Source: Rhodococcus rhodnii (GTDB taxonomy: Bacteria; Actinomycetota; Actinomycetes; Mycobacteriales; Pseudonocardiaceae). Taken from it: DNA of 64,000 nucleotides. Positions 17,222 through 26,160 of this stretch are shown in pieces; the first letter of the stretch is position 1; every line of letters begins with the position of its first letter. The notes below the pieces were generated by a model. That model saw only the letters and a list, made by a program, of their open reading frames with translations. It did no database searches and was not told the origin of the DNA. The stretch covers positions 136,747 through 200,746 of the forward strand of contig JOAA01000028.1 of assembly GCA_000720375.1 (NCBI GenBank). Direction: 5' to 3'. Made by a program: the position numbers and the translations under genes.

Positions 17222-18334
17222 ATGGCTCTCGACACCCGTGCGATTCACGCCGGTCGCGATGACCTCGTCGACCTGGGCGTTCATGCCATTCCCCTCGACC
17301 TTTCGACGACCTACCCGGCGCGGGACAGCAGCGCCGAGGCGGCGCGACTCGATGTCCTTGCCACCGGCGAAATGGACGGTGGCCTGCCGATCTACGCCCG
17401 CGTCAGCAACCCGACGGTCGCGCGGTTCGAGACCGCGTTGGCCGAATTGGAGGGTTGCGAGGCGGGGGTGGCGTTCGCCAGCGGCATGGCGGCGCTGTCC
17501 GCGTGCTTGCTCGCTGCGGTTGTGCAGGGTAAGCCGCATGTTGTTGCTGTGCGGCCGTTGTACGGCACGACGGATCACCTTGTGGCGTCCGGGCTGCTGG
17601 GCACGTTCGTCACCTGGGCAAGCCCTGACGAGGTTGCGCAGGCCATCCGGCCGGACACTGGACTGGTCATTGTGGAGTCACCGGCCAACCCGACATTGAC
17701 CGAAGTGGACATCGCGCGGCTCGCCGAGGCCGCGGGTGACGTGCCTTTGTTGGTGGACAACACGTTCGCCACGCCTGTACTGCAGCGGCCTGCGGAGCAC
17801 GGGGCCAAGATCGTGCTGCACAGTGCGACGAAGTTCCTGGGCGGTCACGGCGATGTGATGGGCGGGATCATCGCGTGTGACGAGGAATACGCGCGTGTGC
17901 TGCGTCAGCTGAGGTTCGTCACCGGCGGAATTCTTCACCCGATGGCGGGATATTTGTTGCTGCGCGGGCTTTCCACGCTTCCGGTCCGTATCCGTGCGGC
18001 GTCCGCCAATGCCGCTGAGCTCGCGAAGCGGCTCAAGGATCACCCGAAGGTGGAACGCGTTCACTACCCGAAGCTTGGCGGAGCGTTGGTGTCCATCGAG
18101 GTGGCCGGCGACCCGCTGCCTGTCATCGCCGCGGTCCGGGTGTTCACGCCCGCGGTCAGCCTCGGCAGCGTGGACAGCCTGATCCAGCACCCCGGTTCGC
18201 TGACACACCGCATCATGGAGCCCGACGACCGCAAGGACGCGGGCATCAGCGAACAACTGCTGCGGCTGTCCGTCGGGCTGGAGGACGTCGAGGACCTCTG
18301 GCAGGACATCGACCAGGCGCTGCAGAAGGCCTAG
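17222..18334 (+). CDS. Cys/Met-metabolism PLP-dependent lyase (cystathionine gamma-lyase/synthase-like)
   Basis: A 370-residue enzyme of the Cys/Met metabolism PLP family (fold type I). Substrate and phosphate contacts are [14 protein letters not shown] and [10 protein letters not shown]; the cofactor Asp is in [10 protein letters not shown], and the PLP-binding Lys204 is in [16 protein letters not shown]. The C-terminus has [18 protein letters not shown], which positions the substrate carboxylate. Function could be cystathionine gamma-lyase, gamma-synthase or methionine gamma-lyase; sequence alone does not decide. The divergent Lrp/AsnC regulator suggests control by an amino acid. Its stop overlaps the convergent SoxR gene by 4 bases. 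Confidence 0.9.
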   Translation: MALDTRAIHAGRDDLVDLGVHAIPLDLSTTYPARDSSAEAARLDVLATGEMDGGLPIYARVSNPTVARFETALAELEGCEAGVAFASGMAALSACLLAAVVQGKPHVVAVRPLYGTTDHLVASGLLGTFVTWASPDEVAQAIRPDTGLVIVESPANPTLTEVDIARLAEAAGDVPLLVDNTFATPVLQRPAEHGAKIVLHSATKFLGGHGDVMGGIIACDEEYARVLRQLRFVTGGILHPMAGYLLLRGLSTLPVRIRAASANAAELAKRLKDHPKVERVHYPKLGGALVSIEVAGDPLPVIAAVRVFTPAVSLGSVDSLIQHPGSLTHRIMEPDDRKDAGISEQLLRLSVGLEDVEDLWQDIDQALQKA

Positions 18335-18771
18335 AACAGCCTGCGCGGACCGGGACCCTCGCCGGCCAGCGAATCGCCGGGGTTCACCAGCGTGCATTCC
18401 TTGAACGACAGACAGCCGCATCCGATGCAGCTGGTGAACCGGTCCCGCATCCGCTCAAGCCGCTCGATCCTCGAGTTCAGCTCGGCACTCCAGCACTCCG
18501 AAGCCTTCTCCCAGAACTCACGCGTCGGGGCGACACCCTCGGGCAACAGCGCGAGGACGTCGCCGATCACCGACAACGGCATGCCCAGCGTCTGCGAGGC
18601 ACGGATGAACGCCACTTGCCGCAAGGTCTCCCTGCGGTAGCGGCGCTGGTTTCCGGTTGTCCGTCTGCTGTGGATCAGGCCTTTGCGTTCGTAGAACCGC
18701 AGGGCCGACGTGGGCACCCCGCTGCGGTCGGACAGTTCTCCGATGGTGAGCTCAGCGGGCAGGACGGCCAT
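18331..18771 (-). CDS. soxR: redox-sensitive MerR-family regulator SoxR
   Basis: A 146-residue [2Fe-2S] sensor of redox-active compounds and superoxide. The MerR helix-turn-helix is LTIGELSDRSGVPTSALRFYERKGLI. The C-terminal cluster is CIGCGC followed five residues later by Cys (Cys115, 118, 120 and 126), the SoxR Cx2CxCx5C signature. In actinomycetes SoxR typically responds to endogenous redox-active metabolites and activates oxidoreductases. No soxS is expected. Its regulon is not visible here, although the window has several flavin and NAD(P) oxidoreductases. Confidence 0.95.
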   Translation of the reverse strand: MAVLPAELTIGELSDRSGVPTSALRFYERKGLIHSRRTTGNQRRYRRETLRQVAFIRASQTLGMPLSVIGDVLALLPEGVAPTREFWEKASECWSAELNSRIERLERMRDRFTSCIGCGCLSFKECTLVNPGDSLAGEGPGPRRLF

Positions 18772-18780
18772 GGCCCCACT

Positions 18781-19659
18781 CTATTTGTTGGGCGACACCA
18801 TGATCGGTGATCCCTGCGGCACCGGCAGCACCTGCACCTTGCCGGACTTGATCGCCTCGTTGACCGCCTGCTGTTGCTGGTAGGCCTGATAGCCGGGAAT
18901 CCCGCCGGGGAAGTTCGCGGCCGCCTGCTTGTCCACGTCCGCTGCCTGGCTGCGCAGCTCCGCCGCCTGCTTGTCGGTCAGGCCCTGCACCAGGCCCGGC
19001 TGGATACCCGGCTTCTGCAGCAGCACCGAGTTGATGGTGATCAGGTCGACGCCCTGGGTGAGGCTCTTGAGCACTTCCGGCAGCTGGTTGAGCACGTCCC
19101 GTTCCCACTGCGCCTTCGACGGCGCGTCGGTGTACAGCTTCTGCCACGGGTATTTCAGCGCCTCGTTGTCCGTCGCCCGGTCCAGCGCCGCGCCCACGTA
19201 GTTGCGCAGCAACGAGTTCCAGCCGGGCTGCATCTGCTCGCCGCCGTCGGTCGGTGCCGCGTCGTACTTGTACGCGATGAGTTCGTGGAACATCTGGATC
19301 TTCCCGCCCGGCCAGACCTTGCCGGTCGGGTCGGTGAACTCGGAACAGTCGGTGTTCAGGGTGAACTTCACCGTCCCGGTCACCTTGATCTCCTGCGAGT
19401 CCTGCGTCGTTGAGGTCAGCGGTGCCGAGTCGATGCCGTCGCCGTCGCCGAAGGTGAAGTCCCGCTGGCCTTTGGGGTAGTAATAGTGGTCGTCGTTGAC
19501 GTCACTGACATCCCGGTCGGTCTCGCACTCGACGAATTTCCGTGAGTCGAACGGGCCCGCGCCGTATTGCAGGGAGACCTCGCTCGAAGTCGGATTCGCG
19601 ATGGAACATGCGGTCAGTACGAGGGCGAGCAGGGGTAAGGCGACGAGTCGGCGAGTCAT
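18781..19659 (-). CDS. lipoprotein with band-7/SPFH-like features
   Basis: A 292-residue secreted lipoprotein. The signal sequence LVALPLLALVLTACS contains a lipobox ending at Cys18. The mature part has a beta-rich region (IKVTGTVKFTLNTDCSEF) followed by a long helical region (RNYVGAALDRATDNEALKYPW ... LTDKQAAELRSQAADVDKQAAANF) and QQQQAVNEAIKSGKVQVLPVP near the end. This order, a beta domain and then an Ala/Gln-rich helix, resembles SPFH/band-7 proteins, but on the outside of the membrane. Similar proteins occur in other actinomycetes; their role is unknown. Confidence 0.65.
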   Translation of the reverse strand: MTRRLVALPLLALVLTACSIANPTSSEVSLQYGAGPFDSRKFVECETDRDVSDVNDDHYYYPKGQRDFTFGDGDGIDSAPLTSTTQDSQEIKVTGTVKFTLNTDCSEFTDPTGKVWPGGKIQMFHELIAYKYDAAPTDGGEQMQPGWNSLLRNYVGAALDRATDNEALKYPWQKLYTDAPSKAQWERDVLNQLPEVLKSLTQGVDLITINSVLLQKPGIQPGLVQGLTDKQAAELRSQAADVDKQAAANFPGGIPGYQAYQQQQAVNEAIKSGKVQVLPVPQGSPIMVSPNK

Positions 19660-19783
19660 GGTTTCCCCTCAGCTGGAATGGTCGAGCGCAGATTGTGCCA
19701 CGTAGTGTCCGGGACCGATCCCGATTCGTCGCAGGAACATTCCGGTACGAAAAATCGCTTCCCTTTCGTGACACCATTGCGCA

Positions 19784-20269
19784 ATGCGTGACCTGTTGCG
19801 ATGGCAGTTCGACCTGACCTGGTCCCTGCTGGAACTGCACCTCGCCGAGCTGACCGCCGAGGATTTCCGGTGGGAGCCGTCGGCGTACACCTGGGCTGTC
19901 CGCGATGGCGTGCCGGATTGGGCCGACACCGAACCCGACCCGATCCCGGTGCCCACGATCGCTTGGGTCACTTGGCATATCGGATGGTGGTGGTCGGTCA
20001 CCCTGGACCACGCGACAGGCCGGACGCCACGTGACCGTACCGAAATCGGCTGGCCCGGTGACGGCGAACCGGCCGTCAAGTGGTTGCGGGACTTGCGGAC
20101 CGAGTGGATCGAGGTGCTCGCCGACATCGATTTGGCCGCGCCCGCGCCATTTCCGTGGCAGGACGATCCGGCGATGACGGTCGCCCATATGGCCGGCTGG
20201 GTGAATTCCGAGCTGATGAAGAACGTCGCGGAGATCGGCCAGTTGCGGCTGCTGCGAGCAAGCGGCTGA
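19784..20269 (+). CDS. DinB-superfamily protein
   Basis: A 161-residue four-helix protein. It starts with LLRWQFDLTWSLLELHLAELTAEDFRWEP, has the first candidate metal-ligand His in IAWVTWHIGWWW and two later in TLDHATG and VAHMAGWVNSELMKNV, the DinB layout. DinB-like proteins bind a metal through three His; several are thiol-dependent S-transferases using mycothiol or bacillithiol. That role is possible in an actinomycete but not shown. It is divergent from the lipoprotein gene and followed by a strong hairpin. Confidence 0.82.
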   Translation: MRDLLRWQFDLTWSLLELHLAELTAEDFRWEPSAYTWAVRDGVPDWADTEPDPIPVPTIAWVTWHIGWWWSVTLDHATGRTPRDRTEIGWPGDGEPAVKWLRDLRTEWIEVLADIDLAAPAPFPWQDDPAMTVAHMAGWVNSELMKNVAEIGQLRLLRASG

Positions 20270-20270
20270 T

Positions 20271-20299
20271 GGCGAAGCCGTCGCCGCGACGGCTTCGCC
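20271..20299. terminator. bidirectional terminator between DinB-like and epoxide hydrolase genes
   Basis: GGCGAAGCCGTCG (20271-20283) pairs perfectly with CGACGGCTTCGCC (20287-20299) around a 3-base loop. It sits 1 base after the DinB-like stop and 12 bases before the stop of the convergent gene, so it can serve both. Confidence 0.85.
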
Positions 20300-20310
20300 A
20301 CTAGGTTGGA

Positions 20311-21561
20311 TCAGCGCAGCAGGCGGGCGAACTTGCGGACTTCGTCGGTGAAGATCTCGGGCTGTTCGAAAGCCGCGAAGTGGCCGCCGCGAGCGACACG
20401 GTTGAAATAGATCAGGTTGTCCTTGTACACGCGCTCGGCCCAAATTCGGGGCAGCGGCAGGATTTCACGCGGGAACACGGTGAACCCGATGGGTACGTGG
20501 AACTCGTCGGGAGTCGGGGTGCCGCGGCCGAATTCCCAGTAGAACCGGGCCGACGACGCGCCGGTCGCGGGCAGCCAGTACAGCATGATGTCGTCGAGCA
20601 TCTGGTCGTAGCCGAGGACACTCTCCGGGTTGAAGTCGCTGTCGGTCCATTCGCTGAACTTCTCGTAGATCCACGCGGCCTGTCCCGTTGGCGAGTCGGA
20701 CAGGCTGTAGCCCATCTGCTGCGGCCTGGTCGCGTGCTCGGTGAAGTATCCGGAGCCGTCGGTCTGGAACTTCTCCAGCTTTGCCAGCGCTTCCAGCTCT
20801 TCGGGCGTCGGCGGGTCGCCGACCGGCGGGGCGAACGTGGCGAAGAAGTTCAGGTGGATCCCGGCCAGCCCGGCCGGTTTGATCTTCGCCAGCTCCGCGG
20901 TGACCGCACCGCCCCAGTCCCCGCCTTGCGCCAGCCAACGGGTGTAGCCGAGGCGCTGCATCAACACCGCCCACGCGTTCGCCGTACGCGTCACGTTCCA
21001 GCCCGTCGAACTTGGTTTGTCGGAGAACCCGTAGCCCGGCAGCGACGGCACGACGACGTGGAAGGCGTCCTCGGCCTTGCCGCCGAACGCGGTGGGGTCA
21101 GTGAGGGGGCCGATGACGTTCAGGAACTCCACCACCGATCCTGGCCAGCCGTGGGACAGCAGGATCGGGATCGCGTCGCGGTGCTTCGAGCGGACGTGCA
21201 GGAAGTGGATTCCCAGGCCGTCGATGCGGGTGCGGAACTGGCCGAAGCCGTTCAGCCGGGCTTCGACTCGCCGCCAGTTGTAGCGCGTCAGCCAATACGC
21301 GACCAGTTTGCGGACCTTCTCCAGCTGGGCGCCTTGCGTGACGTCGTCGACAGTCTCCCGTTCCGGCCAGCGCGTCGCGGCCAGCCGTCGCTTCAGGTCG
21401 ACCAGCACGGATTCGGGGACGTTCAGCCGGAACGGCGTCACAGCGTCCGTCGCGGGCGGTATGGAGAACGTCGTTTCCTCTGCGTACGCGGGCATCCCCA
21501 GCAGACCGAGCGGCGCCACCGCGCCCGCTCCCAGCAGTCCTCTTCGTGAAAAGTGACTCAT
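20311..21561 (-). CDS. secreted epoxide hydrolase (alpha/beta hydrolase with EHN domain)
   Basis: A 416-residue exported enzyme that opens epoxides to diols. The N-terminus SRRGLLGAGAVAPLGLLGMPAYA is a twin-arginine-like signal peptide. An EHN domain (VTPFRLNVPESVLVDLKRRLAATRWPE) precedes the hydrolase core: HGWPGSVVEF (oxyanion region), the nucleophile Asp in QGGDWGGAV, and the C-terminal catalytic His in RGGHFAAFEQPE. The ATG at 21561 follows GGGAGGAGC. A longer open frame upstream lacks homology and is antisense to xth. Microsomal-type epoxide hydrolases of this layout are common in actinomycetes; substrate unknown. Confidence 0.93.
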   Translation of the reverse strand: MSHFSRRGLLGAGAVAPLGLLGMPAYAEETTFSIPPATDAVTPFRLNVPESVLVDLKRRLAATRWPERETVDDVTQGAQLEKVRKLVAYWLTRYNWRRVEARLNGFGQFRTRIDGLGIHFLHVRSKHRDAIPILLSHGWPGSVVEFLNVIGPLTDPTAFGGKAEDAFHVVVPSLPGYGFSDKPSSTGWNVTRTANAWAVLMQRLGYTRWLAQGGDWGGAVTAELAKIKPAGLAGIHLNFFATFAPPVGDPPTPEELEALAKLEKFQTDGSGYFTEHATRPQQMGYSLSDSPTGQAAWIYEKFSEWTDSDFNPESVLGYDQMLDDIMLYWLPATGASSARFYWEFGRGTPTPDEFHVPIGFTVFPREILPLPRIWAERVYKDNLIYFNRVARGGHFAAFEQPEIFTDEVRKFARLLR

Positions 21562-21645
21562 GGCTTGCTCCTCCCAGGCGGTCTTACCGCGGCCACTCTG
21601 GCACCGATTGCGGTCACCCGGTGGCCTGTTTCGCGAAGGGCTAAC

Positions 21646-22518
21646 GTGGACGTCGTGCGTGTAGCGACGTGGAACGTGAACTCGGTCAAGCAGCGTGTGC
21701 CCCGGTTGTTGCCGTGGCTGGACCAACGCCAACCGGATGTCGTGTGCCTGCAGGAGACGAAGCTCGCCGACGAGGCATTCCTCGCTCTGCTCGGTAAAGA
21801 TCTCGGTGAGCGCGGCTACGAGGTCGCGTTGAACGGCGAGGTGCAATGGAACGGCGTCGCGATCCTGTCCAAGGTTGGCCTTGATGACGTGACGGTCGGT
21901 TTGCCGGGTGCGCCTGGTTTCCCGCATGCCGAGGCGCGTGCGGTGTCGGCGACATGCGACGGCGTGCGCGTGCATTCGGTGTACGTGCCCAACGGGCGGA
22001 CGCCTGATTCGGACCACTACCAGTACAAGCTCACGTGGCTGGCGGCGTTGCGTGACGCTGTTAAGGCGGGTCCTGAGGCGGTTGTGGTGTGCGGTGACAT
22101 GAACATCGCGCCGACCGACGCCGACGTGTTCGATCCCGACGCGTACATCGGGCAGACGCACGTGACGCCGCCAGAGCGGGCCGCGTTGGCTGAGCTGCAG
22201 GCGTTGGGGTTGCACGACGTCATGCGTGACCGGTGGCCGGACAAACGCGTCTTCACCTACTGGGACTACCGGGCCGGCATGTTCCACCAGGACTTGGGCA
22301 TGCGGATCGACTTGATCCTCGCCAGTGACCCCGTTGCCAAGCGGGTGCAGGCGTCATGGGTGGACCGGCACGCGCGCAAGGGCACCGGGCCGAGCGATCA
22401 CGCGCCCGTGATCGTCGACCTGGACACCGCGCCTGACGGGGACATCGGACCGGTGGTGCCACCGCCGTCCGCACCCGCCGCCAAGCGCGGTGCCAAGAAA
22501 CTGCCCCAGGCTAAATAG
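21646..22518 (+). CDS. xth: exodeoxyribonuclease III / AP endonuclease
   Basis: A 290-residue base-excision-repair nuclease that cuts at abasic sites and trims 3' ends. Motifs are VATWNVNSVKQR, the metal-binding Glu in VCLQETKL, VYVPNGRTPDSDHYQYK with the catalytic Tyr, VVVCGDMNIAP, MFHQDLGMRIDLIL and the final GPSDHAPVIVDL. GTG 21646 is chosen because GAAGGG lies five bases upstream; GTG 21655 would match the core just as well but is badly spaced. The Lys/Pro-rich C-terminal tail (residues ~260-290) is extra to the fold. Confidence 0.95.
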   Translation: MDVVRVATWNVNSVKQRVPRLLPWLDQRQPDVVCLQETKLADEAFLALLGKDLGERGYEVALNGEVQWNGVAILSKVGLDDVTVGLPGAPGFPHAEARAVSATCDGVRVHSVYVPNGRTPDSDHYQYKLTWLAALRDAVKAGPEAVVVCGDMNIAPTDADVFDPDAYIGQTHVTPPERAALAELQALGLHDVMRDRWPDKRVFTYWDYRAGMFHQDLGMRIDLILASDPVAKRVQASWVDRHARKGTGPSDHAPVIVDLDTAPDGDIGPVVPPPSAPAAKRGAKKLPQAK

Positions 22519-22909
22519 CGAGCAACGCGCGTTGCGGCAATCGGGAACCGAAGGGCCGCAACGCGATCCGCAGCAACACAAGCGCGTTGTCGTCACCGGC
22601 GACGCGGTTCGCGCTGAGCTCGTCGCACGCCAGACAGCTGTGGATGATCATCCATTCACCGTCCGGCCGGACCGACAGGCTCAGCGGGACCATCCGCCCG
22701 CGACACGTTGCCCGCCGGTCGCCTGGGATCCGGCCGTCGACGTGCAGGCTGGTCAGGCAGTTCGGGCAGTGATTGCGATGAGCCGTGCCCGGTGCGTGGA
22801 AGGGCACGTCGAGACGGCAGCCGACGCACCGGAACGCGTCGCCGGGGTTGTCTCGTCGCTTCTCCTTCGACCGCTGCCGGGTGCCGGAACGAGGATTTCG
22901 CCTGGGCAT
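22511..22909 (-). CDS. RNHCP-domain zinc-ribbon protein, second of a tandem pair
   Basis: A 132-residue protein of the RNHCP family. Zinc-ribbon cysteines are in FRCVGCRLDVP and HRNHCPNCLTSLH, with a second set in TCRGRM and HSCLACDELSANR. It carries a basic N-terminal tail (RRNPRSGTRQRSKEKRR) that its neighbour lacks. The ATG at 22909 overlaps the upstream stop (TGATG), so it is translationally coupled to the first RNHCP gene. The family is found across bacteria with unknown function; the cysteines suggest structural zinc and possibly nucleic-acid contact. Its 3' end overlaps the end of xth by 8 bases. Confidence 0.8.
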   Translation of the reverse strand: MPRRNPRSGTRQRSKEKRRDNPGDAFRCVGCRLDVPFHAPGTAHRNHCPNCLTSLHVDGRIPGDRRATCRGRMVPLSLSVRPDGEWMIIHSCLACDELSANRVAGDDNALVLLRIALRPFGSRLPQRALLAI

Positions 22910-23250
22910 CACAGATCACCGAACGCTTCCAGCGGGAACGGCGGCTGAGCCAAGGGGCGGACCGCCATCCGCACCAGGATGAGCTGGTTGTCGTCCGTGC
23001 TGATCGGATTCGACGTCAGCTCGTCACACCGGGTGCACCGATGGATGATCATCCAGTCGCCGTTGCGCAGCACGGCGATCGAGATCGGGATCATCCGCGA
23101 CTGGCACTCGGCGTCCGCGGTGTGCTGGGAGTGCAGGCAGCTGGGGCAGTGGTTGCGCAGCCGCCCTTCCGGGGCCTGTTTGGACACGGTCAGTCCACAT
23201 CGGATACAGGTGAACGTGTCCGTGCTCAGGTATGGGTTCTTGACAGACAA
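22909..23250 (-). CDS. RNHCP-domain zinc-ribbon protein, first of a tandem pair
   Basis: A 113-residue paralogue of the downstream gene. Matching segments are FTCIRCGLTVSKQAPEGRLRNHCPSCLHSQH, CQSRMIPISIAVLRNGDWMIIHRCTRCDEL and the C-terminal DDNQLILVRMAVRPLA. It starts with TTG at 23250, supported by AGGAG seven bases upstream, an uncommon start. The two genes are colinear throughout and probably arose by tandem duplication. Function unknown. Confidence 0.8.
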   Translation of the reverse strand: MSVKNPYLSTDTFTCIRCGLTVSKQAPEGRLRNHCPSCLHSQHTADAECQSRMIPISIAVLRNGDWMIIHRCTRCDELTSNPISTDDNQLILVRMAVRPLAQPPFPLEAFGDL

Positions 23251-23413
23251 CTGTGGCTCCTAGCCGGGATTTCTGACATAGATCACCGGAAGGAGGGCGC
23301 CTCAACGCCGGGAACGCGCTTACTCGGCGCCCTCGGAGCGCACGGTCATAGATCAGCTACTTTCTAGGGCCGCGTTGGGCCCGGGTCGGTTGCCCGCAAG
23401 GTAGCAACGCCGC

Positions 23414-24283
23414 TCATCCGGGCACCACCGATTTTTCGGCCACCACGGTCTCGATGAAGGCCGAGGTCAGCGGGTCGGGGGCGCTGCGCGTGAACGCGGC
23501 CAGCGGGCGGGTGATGGGCGGGTCGGGCCGCAGCACAGGCCCGTCGAACGACGGCGGCAGGATGTTGGACGGCACCAACGTGGGGCCTAGGCCGGCTGCC
23601 GCGAGGATCGGCGCCGTCGCGGTCTGCTCGGTCCGTACCGCGGCCTTGGGGCTGAACCCGGCGGCCGCGCAGGCCTGGTCGAGTACGTCGGCAAGTCCGT
23701 GACCAGGCGCGAAGTGCACCCAGCTGCGGTCGGCCAACGAACGCAGGTCAACGCGATCCGAACCAGCGGCATCCGGGTCGATGACGACGAACTCCTCCTC
23801 GCCAAACGTCCACAGTGGACCGCTCCAGGCGTCGGGCGGCGGTCCGATCGCGAGGTCGGCTTGTCCGGCGAGCATGGCGGCGTGCAGTTCCGAAGCGTGC
23901 CGGTGCTCGAAGAGTCTGATGTGGACATCCTCGCAGCGTCGCCGCCACGCCCGCAGCACCTTGGGCAGGACGCCGAGGCTGATCGAGTACAACGTGGCCA
24001 CCTGGAGCTCGCCGATCTCCAGGCCGGACGCCTGACGAGCCGCGCACCGAGCACGTTCGGCGTCCGCCAGAGCGGCCCGTGCGTGCGGCAGCATCGCGCG
24101 ACCCATCGGTGTCAGCCGAATCGAACGAGGCAGCCGTTCCAGCAACGCTCCACCTGAATCCCGTTCCAGCGCACGGATCTGGTGAGACAACGCGGGCTGT
24201 GTGACGTGCAACAACTCGGCCGCGCGGGTGAACGACCCCTCGTCGACCACGGTCACCAAGTACTCAAGCTGCCGCAACGTCAT
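23414..24283 (-). CDS. LysR-family transcriptional regulator
   Basis: A 289-residue regulator. The N-terminal helix-turn-helix is MTLRQLEYLVTVVDEGSFTRAAELLHVTQPALSHQIRALERDSG; the rest is a periplasmic-binding-like effector domain (ELQVATLYSISLGVLPKVL, LAIGPPPDAW, APILAAAGLGPTLVPSNIL). It is divergent from the short-chain dehydrogenase at 24354 with a 70-base intergenic region holding a short dyad. Control of that gene is the likely role; the effector is not known. Confidence 0.93.
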   Translation of the reverse strand: MTLRQLEYLVTVVDEGSFTRAAELLHVTQPALSHQIRALERDSGGALLERLPRSIRLTPMGRAMLPHARAALADAERARCAARQASGLEIGELQVATLYSISLGVLPKVLRAWRRRCEDVHIRLFEHRHASELHAAMLAGQADLAIGPPPDAWSGPLWTFGEEEFVVIDPDAAGSDRVDLRSLADRSWVHFAPGHGLADVLDQACAAAGFSPKAAVRTEQTATAPILAAAGLGPTLVPSNILPPSFDGPVLRPDPPITRPLAAFTRSAPDPLTSAFIETVVAEKSVVPG

Positions 24284-24311
24284 GAACGCAGTTTATGGCA
24301 GAGGTGAGAAC

Positions 24312-24326
24312 TAAGACTTGGACTTA
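24312..24326. promoter_or_regulatory. TAAG-N7-CTTA dyad, candidate LysR operator
   Basis: TAAG at 24312-24315 and CTTA at 24323-24326 form a short inverted repeat midway between the divergent LysR and SDR genes. LysR boxes are AT-rich dyads of this size. The match is weak and rests on position. Confidence 0.35.
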
Positions 24327-24353
24327 TGGCACTGGGAAGCCCACGATCGAGGT

Positions 24354-25391
24354 ATGGAACAGAAGGTCGCCCTGGTCATCGGTGCCAACGGGGTCATCGG
24401 CAGCAATCTCATCGACCACCTGAGCACGCTGGACGACTGGCGGATCATCGGTGTGTCGCGGCGTGGCGGCGAAGACACCGAGAAAGTCCGGTACGTGGCG
24501 GTGGATCTGCTCGACCCAGTCGACACAAAGGCCAAGCTCGGCCATTTGACCGAGGTCACGCACGTGTTCTACGCGGCCTACCAGGACCGTCCGACGTGGG
24601 CGGAACTCGTCCAGCCCAACGTGGAGATGCTGGCCGACGTCGTCGACGCGGTCGATCCGTTCGTCCAGCACATCAGCCTGATGCAGGGCTACAAGGTCTA
24701 CGGCGCGCACCTCGGCCCGTTCAAAACACCGGCACGGGAAGACGATCCGGGCCACATGCCGCCCGAGTTCAACGTCTCCCAGCAGCAGTTGCTCGAGCAG
24801 CGGGCCGGGAACTGGACCTGGTCGGCGATCCGGCCGTCGGTGGTCTGCGGTTTCGCGGTGGGCAACCCGATGAACCTGGCCATGGTGATCGCGATCTACG
24901 CGGCGATGTCCAAACAACTCGGCCTGCCGCTGCGGTTTCCCGGCAAGCCCGGCGCGTACGGCACGTTGCTGGAGATGACCGACGCCGGGCTGCTGGCCAA
25001 GGCCACGGTGTGGGCGGCGATCACAGACGAGTGCGCGAACCAGGCGTTCAACATCAACAACGGTGACCTGTTCCGGTGGACGGAGATGTGGCCGAAGATC
25101 GCGGCGTTCTTCGACATGGACGTCGCGCCACCGCTGCAGATGCAGCTCGACGTGGTGATGGCCGACAAGGAACCACTGTGGAACGAGATGGTCCGCCGCT
25201 ACGACCTGGCACCCCATGCATACCAGGAAGTCTCGTCGTGGCGGTTCGGTGACTTCGTCTTCTCCTGGGACTACGACTTCTTCGCCGACGGCAGCAAGGC
25301 CCGTCGCTTCGGGTTCCACGAGTTCGTCGACACCGAGCGGATGTTCCTGGACATCCTCACGGATTTCCGGCGGCGCAAAGTGATTCCGTGA
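24354..25391 (+). CDS. progesterone 5-beta-reductase/iridoid synthase-like SDR
   Basis: A 345-residue atypical extended short-chain dehydrogenase (PRISE type). The NADP-binding motif is ALVIGANGVIGSNLIDHL, followed by IIGVSRR. The family signatures HVFYAAYQDR, LMQGYKVYGAHLGP and WSAIRPSVVCGFAVGN are present, including the YKVYG Tyr that replaces the classical SDR YxxxK. PRISE enzymes reduce activated C=C bonds of enones. The ATG at 24354 follows CGAGGT; a TTG 36 bases upstream is possible but unsupported. Adjacent divergent LysR gene. Confidence 0.88.
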   Translation: MEQKVALVIGANGVIGSNLIDHLSTLDDWRIIGVSRRGGEDTEKVRYVAVDLLDPVDTKAKLGHLTEVTHVFYAAYQDRPTWAELVQPNVEMLADVVDAVDPFVQHISLMQGYKVYGAHLGPFKTPAREDDPGHMPPEFNVSQQQLLEQRAGNWTWSAIRPSVVCGFAVGNPMNLAMVIAIYAAMSKQLGLPLRFPGKPGAYGTLLEMTDAGLLAKATVWAAITDECANQAFNINNGDLFRWTEMWPKIAAFFDMDVAPPLQMQLDVVMADKEPLWNEMVRRYDLAPHAYQEVSSWRFGDFVFSWDYDFFADGSKARRFGFHEFVDTERMFLDILTDFRRRKVIP

Positions 25392-25406
25392 GCCTAAAGT
25401 GGGCGG

Positions 25407-26132
25407 ATGCTGTACGACTCGATAGGCGTCGGCTACACGACCGCACGGCGGACCGACCCCAGGTGGATGTCGGCGATCCTTGCGGCACTGGGGGAAGCCA
25501 AGACCGTGCTCGACGTCGGTGCGGGAAGCGGCAGCTACGAACCGGCGGATCGCGCGGTCTACGCGGTCGAGCCGTCCAGCGAGATGATCGGCCAGCGCGA
25601 CAAAGACGCCCCGCCGGTGGTCCGCGCGGTCGCGGAGGCCTTGCCTGTCAGGGATTCCGCGGTCGACGCGGCCCTGGCGGTACTGACCGTCCACCATTGG
25701 ACGAACTGGCGTAAGGGAATCGCCGAGCTGAAGCGAGTCGCGGCCCAGCAAGTCGTGCTCGCGTACGACACCCGGCTGCACAGCGAGTTCTGGTTCGTCC
25801 GCGAGTACGTGCCGCAGATCGCCGATCTGGAGCTGTCGCGGCCATCGGCACCGGACATCGCCGACGAACTGGGCGCGGACTACATGATCCCGTTGCCGTT
25901 GCCCTGGGATTTCACCGATGGCGTGTTTCCCGCGTACTGGCGGCGTCCCGAGGCGTATCTGACTGTGCGGGACACGTGTTCCGCGTTGGCACAGGCGCCT
26001 AGAGCCGCGGTCGAACACGGGTTGACCAAGCTCCAGGCGGATCTTGCGGACGGTACGTGGCAGGAACGGCACGCGGACCTGCTGCGACTCGACGAGTACG
26101 ACGCCGGGTTCCGGCTAATAGTCAGTCGCTGA
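25407..26132 (+). CDS. class I SAM-dependent methyltransferase
   Basis: A 241-residue methyltransferase of the Methyltransf_11 type. Motif I is VLDVGAGSGSYE, the acidic position is AVYAVEPSSEMIGQR, and VDAALAVLTVHHWTNW forms motif IV. The N-terminal YDSIGVGYTTARRTDPR is typical of ubiquinone/menaquinone-biosynthesis-like methyltransferases of unknown substrate. It follows the SDR gene after 15 bases in the same direction, so the two are probably cotranscribed and may act on the same small molecule. Confidence 0.85.
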   Translation: MLYDSIGVGYTTARRTDPRWMSAILAALGEAKTVLDVGAGSGSYEPADRAVYAVEPSSEMIGQRDKDAPPVVRAVAEALPVRDSAVDAALAVLTVHHWTNWRKGIAELKRVAAQQVVLAYDTRLHSEFWFVREYVPQIADLELSRPSAPDIADELGADYMIPLPLPWDFTDGVFPAYWRRPEAYLTVRDTCSALAQAPRAAVEHGLTKLQADLADGTWQERHADLLRLDEYDAGFRLIVSR

Positions 26133-26160
26133 TTCACAACGCTTTACGTACCGTGCCCCC

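Noticed and set aside
18781..19659. Band-7-like lipoprotein as a prophage protein
   Set aside because: No integrase, attachment site or phage structural gene is nearby, and the gene is flanked by ordinary chromosomal genes.
21562..22287. Upstream extension of the epoxide hydrolase frame
   Set aside because: Antisense to xth; the signal peptide and GGGAGGAGC ribosome-binding site place the start at 21561.
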